Source: Gammaproteobacteria bacterium
GTDB lineage: Bacteria > Pseudomonadota > Gammaproteobacteria > Steroidobacterales > Steroidobacteraceae
DNA: 15,369 nt
Direction: 5' to 3'
Assembly: GCA_019242385.1 (NCBI GenBank)
Contig: JAFAVO010000199.1
Location: forward strand, 1 to 15,369
The notes beneath the pieces were generated by a model, which was given only the letters and a program-made list of their open reading frames with translations, was not told the DNA's origin and did no database searches. Position numbers and translations under genes: made by a program. Position 1 is the stretch's first letter. Each line of letters starts with the position of its first letter. This document shows, piece after piece, positions 1 to 7,521 of this stretch.

Positions 1-116
1 CGAGCTTCCGTATCAACGGGGTCGTGCGCAACGTCGATGCGTGGTACGGCGCCTTCGACGTGCAGCCCGGCCAGAAGCTCTTCCTGCCGCCGGCGGAGCG
101 CGTGCACATCTGGTGA
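1..116 (+). CDS. M13 family metallopeptidase, C-terminal end (partial)
   Basis: An open frame enters from the left edge (first full codon at 3) and stops with TGA at 114-116, so 37 C-terminal residues are visible. They contain NGVVRNVDAWYGAFDV, then PGQKL-LPP and a terminal RVHIW. This is the conserved tail of M13 (neprilysin/PepO-like) zinc endopeptidases, in which an arginine near the end and a C-terminal tryptophan are typical. The catalytic HExxH and signal sequence lie outside the window, so activity and export cannot be judged. The stop overlaps the GTG start proposed for hrpB (GTGA), suggesting translational coupling. Family assignment rests only on this tail pattern. Confidence 0.8.
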   Translation, partial: SFRINGVVRNVDAWYGAFDVQPGQKLFLPPAERVHIW

Positions 117-2695
117 ATTCGGGGCTGCCGATCGATGCGGCGCTGGCGCCGCTGCGCGCGGCCCTGACAACGCACGCATCGGCGGTGCTCGAAGCGCCTC
201 CGGGTGCCGGCAAGAGCACGGTCGTGCCGCTGGCGCTGCTCGATGAGCCGTGGGCACGGGGCAAGCGTCTGCTGATGCTCGAGCCGCGCCGCCTTGCGAC
301 GCGCGCGGTCGCCGCGCGCATGGCGCGCACGCTCGGGCAGCAGACCGGGGACACGATCGGTTATCGGATGCGGCTCGAGACCCGTATCTCACGCGCGACG
401 CGCGTGGAGGTGGTGACCGAGGGCGTGCTCACCCGGCTGCTGCAGGAGGATCCGGCGCTCGAGGGCGTTGCCGGAGTCATCTTCGATGAATTTCACGAGC
501 GCAGCCTGCAGGCGGACCTCGCCCTTGCGCTGTGTCTGGATGCGCGGGCGGCGCTCGGCCTGGAGCTGCGGATCCTCGTCATGTCCGCCACCCTGGATGG
601 CGTGGCGGTGGCCCGCCTGCTCGGTGGCGCCCCGCGCGTCACCACCGCGGGGCGGGTCTTCGAGGTCGAGACGCATTACGCCGGCGAAGGTCTGCCGCTG
701 CTGCCGCCCGCGCCCGGCGCACACGCGGCGCAGCCGGCCGAGCGGGTCATCGCGCAGCTGACGCTCCGGGCCGTGCGCGAGCAGCCGGGGGATGTGTTGG
801 TTTTCCTGCCCGGCGCGCGGGAGATTCGCCGGGTGGAGTCGCTGCTCGCCGCCGCGCGGCTCGCGCAGGTTGCCGTGCTGCCGCTCTATGGAGAGCTGCC
901 GGCGGAGTCCCAGGACGCGGCGCTCGCCGCCGCTGCACCCGGACAGCGCAAGGTCGTGCTCGCCACCAACATCGCGGAGACCAGTCTCACCATTCCCGGT
1001 GTGCGCGTGGTGGTCGACTCCGGTCTCATGCGGCGCGCCCGGTTCGATCCGCTGACCGGCATGAGTCGTCTCGAGACCCTGCGCATCTCGCGCGCCTCGG
1101 CGGAGCAACGCGCGGGACGCGCGGGACGCACGGCGGCCGGTGCCTGCTATCGAGCCTGGAGCGAAGGTGCACACGCCTCGCTCGCCGCGGCCACCCCGGC
1201 CGAGATCATGGATGCCGATCTCGCGCCGCTGGCTCTCGAGCTCGCCAACTGGGGGGTGCGCGATGCGCACCAGCTCCAGTGGCTCGATGCGCCGCCCACG
1301 GCAGTGCTGGCGAGTGCGCGCGACCTGCTGCTGCGGCTCGGGGCGCTCGATGAGCAGGGCGGCATCACGGCCGAGGGGCGCACCATGGCGCGGCTCGGCG
1401 TACACCCGCGCCTGGCGCATATGTTGCAGCGGTCACAGGATCTGCAGGCCGTGCCGCTCGCCGCGCAGCTCGCGGCGCTGCTGTCGGAGCGCGATCTGCT
1501 GCGGGGTGCCGGTGCGGCCCGCGATGCCGACATCCGCACACGGCTCGAGCTGCTGAGCGGCGCCGAGCATGCTCCGCCCGAAGCGCGCGCGGCTCGCGAG
1601 CGCATCAGGCGCAGCGCGCGCGAGCTCGAGCGCTCGCTCGCACGTGCCGGCAGCGCAGGCGAGGAGCGCCCGAAATCCGGGTCAGGCGCCCCGGAGCGCT
1701 CCGGGGCCGAGCCAGGGATCCTGCTCGCCTTCGCGTATCCAGACCGCATCGGCCGCCGCCGTCCGGGACGGGAGGGGCGCTACACGCTCGCCAACGGACG
1801 CGGCGCGGAGTTTGTCGAGGCGCAGCCGCTCGCACGGCAGGAGCTCATCGTTGCCGTGGAGCTCGATGACAGAGACCGGGATGCGCGCATCCTGCTCGCC
1901 GCGCCTCTCGAGCGGCGGGAGCTGCTCGAGCAGTTTGCCGACCGCATCCGGCAGCACGAGTACGTTGAATGGAGCTCGCGCGATGCCGCCGTGCTCGCCC
2001 GCCGCACCCTCGAGCTCGATGGGCTCGTGCTGGAGGAAAAGCCGCTGGCCTCGCCCCCCGCCGAGGCGATGCGCACCGCCATGCTCGTGGGCCTGCGCGA
2101 GCTTGGCATCGAGGCGCTGCCCTGGACGCGCGAGACGCGCGATCTGCAGGCACGCAGTGAGTTCGTGCGGCGCACGTTGGCAGAAAGCCCGGAGGGCGCC
2201 GCGTGGCCCGACCTGTCGGATGCTGCGCTGCTCGGCTCACTCGAGAGCTGGCTCGCGCCCTGGCTCGAGGACATCACGCGCCGCGAGCATCTCGCCACGC
2301 TGCCACTCGCCGAGGCGCTGCGCGCGCGACTGAGCGTCCTCCAGCAAAGTCAGCTCGGCGAGTGGGCGCCCAGTCACCTGACACTGCCCGGTGGCACCCG
2401 TGCGCGCGTCGATTACCTCGATGAGAGCGCGCCGCTCGTCTCGGTGCGCTTGCAGGAAGTGTTCGGCATGCGCGCGACGCCGCTGCTCGGGCGGCAGCGG
2501 ACGCCGGTCACGTTCCGTCTGCTGTCGCCCGCGCAACGTCCACTGCAGGTGACGCGGGATCTGCAGAGCTTCTGGCAGGGCGCGTATGCCGAGGTGCGCA
2601 AGGACATGCGCGGCCGTTACCCGAAGCATCACTGGCCGGAGAATCCGCTCGAGGCCCGTCCCACGCGCGGCTCGCCGCGTCCGCGCCCGCGGTAG
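113..2695 (+). CDS. hrpB: ATP-dependent RNA helicase HrpB
   Basis: DExH-box (DEAH/RHA-type) helicase, 860 aa from the GTG at 113. Visible motifs in order: Walker A GAGKST (residues 31-36), motif II DEFH (125-128), motif III SAT (158-160), motif V region TNIAETSLTIPG, motif VI QRAGRAGR (332-339). The C-terminal HrpB signature GRYPKHHWPENP lies near residues 834-845. Length matches HrpB (about 810-850 aa) rather than the longer HrpA. Family members hydrolyse ATP and are thought to remodel RNA or RNP; the precise cellular role is poorly defined. The frame is open from 41, but residues before 113 overlap the M13 peptidase and do not resemble HrpB; GTG 113 places PIDAAL at the usual N-terminus. 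A GGAG at 95-98 is a distant ribosome-site candidate, so coupling to the upstream stop is likely. Confidence 0.95.
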   Translation: MNSGLPIDAALAPLRAALTTHASAVLEAPPGAGKSTVVPLALLDEPWARGKRLLMLEPRRLATRAVAARMARTLGQQTGDTIGYRMRLETRISRATRVEVVTEGVLTRLLQEDPALEGVAGVIFDEFHERSLQADLALALCLDARAALGLELRILVMSATLDGVAVARLLGGAPRVTTAGRVFEVETHYAGEGLPLLPPAPGAHAAQPAERVIAQLTLRAVREQPGDVLVFLPGAREIRRVESLLAAARLAQVAVLPLYGELPAESQDAALAAAAPGQRKVVLATNIAETSLTIPGVRVVVDSGLMRRARFDPLTGMSRLETLRISRASAEQRAGRAGRTAAGACYRAWSEGAHASLAAATPAEIMDADLAPLALELANWGVRDAHQLQWLDAPPTAVLASARDLLLRLGALDEQGGITAEGRTMARLGVHPRLAHMLQRSQDLQAVPLAAQLAALLSERDLLRGAGAARDADIRTRLELLSGAEHAPPEARAARERIRRSARELERSLARAGSAGEERPKSGSGAPERSGAEPGILLAFAYPDRIGRRRPGREGRYTLANGRGAEFVEAQPLARQELIVAVELDDRDRDARILLAAPLERRELLEQFADRIRQHEYVEWSSRDAAVLARRTLELDGLVLEEKPLASPPAEAMRTAMLVGLRELGIEALPWTRETRDLQARSEFVRRTLAESPEGAAWPDLSDAALLGSLESWLAPWLEDITRREHLATLPLAEALRARLSVLQQSQLGEWAPSHLTLPGGTRARVDYLDESAPLVSVRLQEVFGMRATPLLGRQRTPVTFRLLSPAQRPLQVTRDLQSFWQGAYAEVRKDMRGRYPKHHWPENPLEARPTRGSPRPRPR

Positions 2696-2730
2696 GCGCC
2701 AGGGCGCCGGCCGCCGCGCGCGACCTCGGG

Positions 2731-2736
2731 TATATT
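2731..2736 (+). promoter_or_regulatory. Candidate -10 element upstream of carbonic anhydrase
   Basis: TATATT stands out in the very GC-rich 65-nt gap between hrpB and the carbonic anhydrase gene, about 25 nt before the start codon. No convincing -35 hexamer sits 16-18 nt upstream, so this is only a candidate. If used, the 5' leader would be under 20 nt and would carry the AGGAGG at 2751-2756. Confidence 0.3.
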
Positions 2737-2760
2737 GCGGCGCTCGGCGCAGGAGGGTTC

Positions 2761-3408
2761 ATGAGGATGTTATCGGCGCGAGCCGCCCTGGAGGCGCTGC
2801 GCGCAGGCAACCGCCGGTTCGTCGGCAAGCTTGGGCTCGGGAGCGGGAGCACGCGCGAAGCGGAGCCGGGACGCGCACCGCCGCGCGAGCTGCCGGTCGG
2901 GCAGCAGGAGCCGCTCGCCATCGTGCTCGGTTGCTCGGATGCGCGCGTGCCCGCGGAGATCGTCTTCGATCAGGGCCTCGGCGACCTGTTCGTCATCCGG
3001 GTCGCCGGCAACATCGTCGCGCCTTCGGGGATCGGCAGCGTCGAATTCGCCGCCTCGGCTTTCGGCACCCGCCTGGTGGTGGTGCTCGGGCATTCCAACT
3101 GCGGTGCCGTCCACGCCACGCTCGAGCAGCTCGCCCGACCCTCGCGCGAGCAATCGCGCAACCTGCGCTCGATCGTCGACCGCATCCGTCCGGCGGTCGA
3201 GCCGCTGCTGGAGCGCACGGCTGCGGTCGATGCACGCACGCTCGAGCAACAGGCGGTGCGCGCCAACATACGCATGTCGGTCGAGCAGCTGCGGCGCGGA
3301 TCGGAGGTGCTCGAGCAGCTGATCGCGGAGGAAGGACTGCGGGTGGTCGGCGCGGAGTATTCGCTCGAGACCGGCGTGGTCGAATTCCTCGAAGGCGAGG
3401 CGCTCTAG
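2761..3408 (+). CDS. Beta-class carbonic anhydrase
   Basis: Zinc enzyme interconverting CO2 and bicarbonate, 215 aa, no signal peptide, so probably cytosolic. The beta-class metal and active-site signature is complete: CSDAR gives C58, D60 and R62, and GHSNCGAV gives H111 and C114. N-terminal RAGNRRF and FVIRVAGNIV are also typical. AGGAGG at 2751-2756 precedes ATG 2761 by only 4 nt; the second ATG at 2767 (residue 3) would have a 10-nt spacing, so the start is uncertain by two codons. It lies 65 nt after hrpB on the same strand, with its own possible promoter, and converges with doxX, sharing a CTAG stop overlap. Its likely role is bicarbonate supply or pH balance; nothing here ties it to carbon fixation. 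Confidence 0.93.
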   Translation: MRMLSARAALEALRAGNRRFVGKLGLGSGSTREAEPGRAPPRELPVGQQEPLAIVLGCSDARVPAEIVFDQGLGDLFVIRVAGNIVAPSGIGSVEFAASAFGTRLVVVLGHSNCGAVHATLEQLARPSREQSRNLRSIVDRIRPAVEPLLERTAAVDARTLEQQAVRANIRMSVEQLRRGSEVLEQLIAEEGLRVVGAEYSLETGVVEFLEGEAL

Positions 3409-3902
3409 CCGAAGGCCTGACCCGTGCGAACCGAGGCACCGGAGCCACGGCTGCCGCGGTCATACCAGCGCTGCAGCCAGGCATCGACCGAGACGGCACC
3501 CGGCCCGGCGATCGCCAGCCACAGGAACAGCGCCAGGTACTCGAACTCATCGAAGCCGAGCAGCGTCTCGAGCGAGTCGACATCGCCCCACTTGGCGGCA
3601 CGGATCGCCACGATCATCGTGACGCCGAGTGCGCCGGCGGAGATACGCGTCAGCAGTCCCAGCAACAGGAACAGGCCGCCGAAGAACTCCACGCCGGATA
3701 CGAACGGGGTGAGCACCCGGGGGAAGGGAACCCCCCAGCCGATGAAATTCTCCGTGACCTGGGGAAGGTTGTGGAGCTTGCCCCAGCCGCTCAGCAGAAA
3801 GACGTAGCCCACGGTGAGCCGTGCGAAGAGCGGCGCGAGCCAGGTGAGGTGTCCGGCGACGCGCCGGGGCCAGTCGATGAGCCAGTGCACGAGAAATCTC
3901 AC
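3405..3902 (-). CDS. DoxX family membrane protein
   Basis: 165-aa integral membrane protein with four hydrophobic segments near residues 22-40, 64-83, 85-102 and 119-138. The first helix region with FARLTVGYVFLLSGWGKL, followed by GVEFFGGLFLLLGLLTR, is the usual DoxX pattern. DoxX-like proteins are widespread quinol-oxidase-associated or redox-linked membrane proteins of mostly unknown role; a specific function cannot be assigned. The start is GTG at 3902, with AGGAG 5 nt upstream on the minus strand. The C-terminus (about residues 148-165) is hydrophilic and Gly/Ser/Arg rich. It is divergent from the ECF sigma factor gene, sharing a 128-nt intergenic region, and convergent with the carbonic anhydrase with overlapping stop codons. 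Confidence 0.88.
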   Translation of the reverse strand: MRFLVHWLIDWPRRVAGHLTWLAPLFARLTVGYVFLLSGWGKLHNLPQVTENFIGWGVPFPRVLTPFVSGVEFFGGLFLLLGLLTRISAGALGVTMIVAIRAAKWGDVDSLETLLGFDEFEYLALFLWLAIAGPGAVSVDAWLQRWYDRGSRGSGASVRTGQAFG

Positions 3903-3998
3903 GGGTGCTCCTGTTCTTGTGGTCCACGGAAGGAACGGTTGGCCGAGGAGACCGGGCAGCTGGACGCGATATTGCCAGGGCTGCTCGCAGGGCGCGGT

Positions 3999-4004
3999 TA
4001 TAAT
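3999..4004 (+). promoter_or_regulatory. -10 element of the sigma/anti-sigma operon
   Basis: A perfect TATAAT lies 26 nt before ATG 4031. The best -35-like hexamer, TTGCCA at 3972-3977, is 21 nt away, which is too far for standard spacing, so the -35 is unclear. Transcription would start near 4011, giving a leader of about 20 nt that includes AGGGA at 4022-4026. This suggests housekeeping-sigma expression of the pair, possibly besides self-activation. Confidence 0.55.
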
Positions 4005-4030
4005 CGCGGGCTCGGTACGCCAGGGACGTC

Positions 4031-4600
4031 ATGCGCAATTCCCAGCCCCAATCCCCGGTCTCCTCTATCGGTGAGCGGCTGCCCGGAGCGGACCCGCGCG
4101 CGTCGATGACGCAGCTGTTCGAGTCGCTGCGGCCCGACCTGCTGCGCTTTGCGCACTGGCTGGCTCGCGACCGCTCGCTGGCGGAGGACATCGTGCAGGA
4201 ATCGCTGCTGCGCGCCTGGCGATCGCGCGACTCGCTCAAGGATCGCGCGGCCGCGCGCTCCTGGCTGCTCACGATCGTGCGGCGCGAGCACGCCCGGCTC
4301 TACGAGCGCAAGCGTCTCGAGCTGGTCTCGCTCGATGACGCACTCGATGCCCCCGGAAAAGCCGCCGAGACCGACGGCGATCTGTTCACTCTGCGCCATG
4401 CGATCATGAGATTACCGATTGAGTACCGCGAGCCGCTCCTGCTGCAGACCCTCGGTGGCTTCTCCACCGAGGAGATCGCGCGCGAGCTCGCCTTGTCCTC
4501 GACGGCCGTGCTGACGCGACTGTTCCGTGCCCGCAACAAGCTGCGGGTGATCTGCGGCATGACGCCCGCCCCCGACACATCGGCGGAGGTGGCGTCGTGA
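4031..4600 (+). CDS. ECF-type RNA polymerase sigma factor
   Basis: Group IV (extracytoplasmic function) sigma-70 factor, 189 aa. Region 2 spans about residues 26-95, with the core-binding motif AEDIVQESLLRAWR (51-64) and then a basic segment. Region 4 spans about 125-173, with RLPIEYREPLLLQTLGGFSTEEIA followed by the helix-turn-helix ending in RLFRARNKLR. Regions 1 and 3 are absent, as expected for ECF factors. The start at ATG 4031 has AGGGA 4 nt upstream and a TATAAT at 3999; ATG 4106 (M26) would give a more compact protein and cannot be excluded. The stop overlaps the GTG start of the anti-sigma gene, so the two are translationally coupled. The target regulon cannot be read here. Confidence 0.93.
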   Translation: MRNSQPQSPVSSIGERLPGADPRASMTQLFESLRPDLLRFAHWLARDRSLAEDIVQESLLRAWRSRDSLKDRAAARSWLLTIVRREHARLYERKRLELVSLDDALDAPGKAAETDGDLFTLRHAIMRLPIEYREPLLLQTLGGFSTEEIARELALSSTAVLTRLFRARNKLRVICGMTPAPDTSAEVAS

Positions 4601-5268
4601 GCTGTGAGCAGATCCGCCTGGAGGTCGGCGCCGATCCGGGGCTCAGCAGTGCCGAGCTCGAGGAGCATCTGCGCGGATGCGCATCCTGTCGCCAGTTCCG
4701 CGAGGAGATGCGCACACTCGATGCCAACATCCGCCGCGCGCTCGAGCAGCCGCCGCACTCAGTCGGCACGCCTCGCCGCGCCTCGCCCTGGCGGCCGTGG
4801 GCGCTGGCAGCCAGCGTTCTGCTCGCCATGCTCGCAGTGTTGTCGGTCTGGGTGCTGCGCCCGACCGATACCCTCGCGCATGAGGTGGTGGCGCACGTGC
4901 GCGATGAGCCCGAGAGCTGGCTGGCCCGGCAACAGGTCGACGCACAAAGCATCGCCGCGGCCTTGCGCGGTGCCGGCGTCGAGCTCGACATCACCTCGGA
5001 TCGCATCAGCTACGCACAGAGCTGCTGGTTCCGTGGCCACTACGTGCCGCACCTCGTGGTGCAGACCGCGAGCGGGCCGGTCACCGTCATGATCCTGCGC
5101 AACCAGCACGTGCGCGGGCGCCGCACCTTCGAGGAGTCGGGCATGAGCGGGGTGATCGTGCCGGCGCCACAGGGCAGCATTGCGGTGTTGACCCGCGGCG
5201 GCGGCAACGTCGAAGCGCTCGCCATGCAGATGCAGCAGGATCTGCGTTGGCTGCCTGATGCGCCTTAG
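4597..5268 (+). CDS. Membrane anti-sigma factor, DUF3379-like
   Basis: 223 aa, start GTG 4597 overlapping the sigma stop (GTGA). The N-terminal cytoplasmic part carries the zinc anti-sigma motif H24-x3-C28-x2-C31. One transmembrane helix follows at about residues 67-88 (ALAASVLLAMLAVLSVWVL), after an Arg/Pro-rich stretch. The C-terminal region (about 89-223) would be periplasmic; its SCWFRGHYVPHLV segment and the following beta-rich part fit what I recall of DUF3379. The role, by family and position, is to hold the ECF factor inactive at the membrane until a signal arrives. The zinc motif could make release redox-sensitive, as in a subset of such proteins, but that is inference. DUF membership is from memory of sequence pattern. 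Confidence 0.85.
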   Translation: MSCEQIRLEVGADPGLSSAELEEHLRGCASCRQFREEMRTLDANIRRALEQPPHSVGTPRRASPWRPWALAASVLLAMLAVLSVWVLRPTDTLAHEVVAHVRDEPESWLARQQVDAQSIAAALRGAGVELDITSDRISYAQSCWFRGHYVPHLVVQTASGPVTVMILRNQHVRGRRTFEESGMSGVIVPAPQGSIAVLTRGGGNVEALAMQMQQDLRWLPDAP

Positions 5269-5322
5269 CAGCGCGCGTCGCGGCTGCGGCGCACGTCTAC
5301 CCGGGAGCGGGAACGTTGCCGC

Positions 5323-7494
5323 ATGAAGGCCTTCAACCGCCGTGACCTTTTCATGAGCCTCGCCGGAGTTTGTGCGGCCACACTCGGCCGCGGCACCCGT
5401 GCGGGCGGCGGTGGCGGGATTCCACCGGCGCCGGTGGCGCGCGTCGCCGTTGTGAAGGATACCTACTTCGGCGAGACGGTCAGCGATCCGTACCGCTGGA
5501 TGGAGAATGACAAGGATCCGCAGTGGCTGCCATTTCTCAAGGGGCAGGATGCGCACGCGCGCGCCGTGCTCGCGGCCATTCCCGGGCGGCAGCAGCTCCT
5601 CACACGTATCCAGCAGCTCTCCGGTGATGCCGCGAGCACGCGGCTCGCCCGGCGCGTCGGGGCGCGGCTGTTCTTCGAGCAGCGACCGGTCGCTGCCGAC
5701 AATTACAAGCTGTTCGTCAGGCAGAGCGGCACCGATCGCGTGCTCATCGACCCAACCGTCCTCGGCAGTCGCGGCGGCCACGTGTCGCTCGACTGGTGGG
5801 CGCCCTCACCCGATGGCAGCCATGTGGTCTACGGCCTCTCGAAGGATGGCAGCGAGGACTCGGTGCTGCACGTCCTCGAGGTCGACACCGGGCACGACCT
5901 GCCCGAGCGCATCGCCAATACCGAGGCCGCCAATCCCCAGTGGCTCGATGACGGCAGCGGCTTCTTCTATAACCAGCTGACCGGTGCCGTCGACACGCCC
6001 GAGCGCTACCTCGACAGCCAGGCGCGCTTTCACCGGCTCGGTAGCGATCCCAGCGGCGATCCCATCCTGATGAAGCGTGGCCGGTATCCGCAGGTCACCT
6101 ACGAGCGCATCCAGCTTCCGGTCATCCGCACGTTCTTCGGCTCCGAGCACGCGCTGCTGACGCTCGCAGATGTGCGCACCGAGTTCCGCGTGCTCATCGC
6201 TCCCGTTGCCGAGGTGGTCACGAACCGCGCCCGCTGGGTGCCGGTCGCGGATTTCGCCGACGAGATCACGGACGTCGAGATCGACGGCGGTGCGTTGTGG
6301 CTGCTCGCCAATCGTGGCCATCCACGAGGCCGCATCCTCAAGGCGCCGGTGAGCTCACCAGCCGTAGCCAACGCCAGCGAAGTGGTGCCGGAAGGCAAGG
6401 TGGTCATCGAGGGCTTGCAGCGGGCGAAGGATGGGCTGTACCTCGACATGATGGATGGTGGAGTCAGCGGGCTGCGGCGGCTGGACCGTGCGGGGCGGGT
6501 GAGCGAGATTGCGCTGCCCTTTGAGGGGACCCTGCACGCCCTGAGCTGCGAGCCGCGCGCCGCGGGCGCGCTCTTTGCTTTCACCGGCTGGCTGACCCCG
6601 GGCGATATCTGGTCGGTAGATGCCGCGGGTAGGGTCACCGTCACCGGGCTCACCCCGAAGCCTCCGATCGATGTCGGCGCCTACCAGGCGCAGCGCGCCT
6701 TCGCCACGGCGCGTGATGGCACGCAGATTCCGTACACCCTGATCCACCGCAAGGGCCTGAAGCGCGATGGTCGCACCCCCGCCTGGATCTCGGCCTATGG
6801 CTCCTACGGTATCTCTGCCTACACGCCAACCTTCGCGGGCCGGACGCTGGCGCTGGTGGATGCCGGCTTCATCGTGGGCTATGCCAACGTGCGCGGCGGG
6901 GGCGAGTACGGACGCGACTGGCACAAAGCAGGGCAGCTCGCCAACAAACCTAACACCTGGCGCGATCTGATCGATGTGTGTGAAGAGCTGTGCCGCGAAC
7001 AGTACACCTCGCCCTCGCGGCTCGCCATCGGCGGCCGCTCCGCGGGAGGTATCACGGTCGGGCGCGCGTTGACCGAGCGTCCGGAGCTGTTCGCCGCGGT
7101 AATCGACGGGGTCGGCTGGTCCAACCCGCTGCGCTACGTCGCCGAGCAGAACGGCTACGGCGAAGAGCCCGAATGGGGCGCCATCTCCGCAGAGGCGGGC
7201 TATCGTGCACTGAAGAGCATCGACAGTTATCAACACGTGCGCGACGGCGTGGCCTATCCGGCCGTGCTGCTCACCACCGGCGTCACCGATCCGCGAGTCG
7301 GTCCTTTCCACGTCGCGAAGATGACGGCGCGTCTGCAGGCGGCCAGCCGCTCCGGCAAGCCGATCCTGCTGCGGGTCGATTTCGACGCCGGCCACGGTCT
7401 GGGCTCGACCCGTACCCAACAGGATCTGGAGGCGGCCGACACCTACGCGTTCCTGCTGTGGCAGACGGGCGTGCCGGGCTACCAGCCCTCCTGA
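5323..7494 (+). CDS. Prolyl oligopeptidase family serine peptidase (S9), Tat-exported
   Basis: 723-aa S9 peptidase with the N-terminal family motif DPYRWME near residues 55-61, a long beta-propeller region to about 480, then an alpha/beta-hydrolase domain. Catalytic triad by pattern: S573 in GGRSAGG, D656 in GVTDPRV, H691 in DAGHGLG. The N-terminus NRRDLFMSLAG plus a hydrophobic stretch ending near TRA-G is a twin-arginine signal, so the enzyme is predicted to be exported folded, unlike cytosolic prolyl oligopeptidases. Substrates would be short (often proline-containing) peptides. The GGRSAGG elbow is closer to the oligopeptidase B form than to GGSNGG. Start ATG 5323 retains the Tat motif; the purine-rich GGGAGCGGGA about 13 nt upstream is a weak ribosome site. 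The 54-nt gap after the anti-sigma gene allows, but does not prove, co-transcription. Confidence 0.92.
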   Translation: MKAFNRRDLFMSLAGVCAATLGRGTRAGGGGGIPPAPVARVAVVKDTYFGETVSDPYRWMENDKDPQWLPFLKGQDAHARAVLAAIPGRQQLLTRIQQLSGDAASTRLARRVGARLFFEQRPVAADNYKLFVRQSGTDRVLIDPTVLGSRGGHVSLDWWAPSPDGSHVVYGLSKDGSEDSVLHVLEVDTGHDLPERIANTEAANPQWLDDGSGFFYNQLTGAVDTPERYLDSQARFHRLGSDPSGDPILMKRGRYPQVTYERIQLPVIRTFFGSEHALLTLADVRTEFRVLIAPVAEVVTNRARWVPVADFADEITDVEIDGGALWLLANRGHPRGRILKAPVSSPAVANASEVVPEGKVVIEGLQRAKDGLYLDMMDGGVSGLRRLDRAGRVSEIALPFEGTLHALSCEPRAAGALFAFTGWLTPGDIWSVDAAGRVTVTGLTPKPPIDVGAYQAQRAFATARDGTQIPYTLIHRKGLKRDGRTPAWISAYGSYGISAYTPTFAGRTLALVDAGFIVGYANVRGGGEYGRDWHKAGQLANKPNTWRDLIDVCEELCREQYTSPSRLAIGGRSAGGITVGRALTERPELFAAVIDGVGWSNPLRYVAEQNGYGEEPEWGAISAEAGYRALKSIDSYQHVRDGVAYPAVLLTTGVTDPRVGPFHVAKMTARLQAASRSGKPILLRVDFDAGHGLGSTRTQQDLEAADTYAFLLWQTGVPGYQPS

Positions 7495-7521
7495 GTGCCG
7501 CTGCACTCCGGCGAAGGACAG

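Noticed and set aside
389..1420. Long minus-strand frame (343 aa) opposite hrpB
   Set aside because: Composition is Arg/Gly/Gln-rich as expected for a shadow frame in high-GC DNA; hrpB motifs are unambiguous on the plus strand.
2695..2708. GGCGCC-AG-GGCGCC inverted repeat after hrpB as a terminator
   Set aside because: Loop of two bases and no T-run; typical of random GC-rich sequence.
3932..3936. GGAAC as an ECF -35 for self-activation of the sigma gene
   Set aside because: No matching -10 (such as CGTC/GTCT) 16-17 nt downstream, so it is probably chance.
2586..4109. 507-aa plus-strand frame
   Set aside because: It overlaps the ends of hrpB, carbonic anhydrase and doxX in other frames and is low-complexity Arg/Ala; a GC-driven artefact.
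6355..7506. 383-aa minus-strand frame opposite the S9 peptidase
   Set aside because: No recognisable motifs, and the plus strand holds a complete catalytic triad and propeller.
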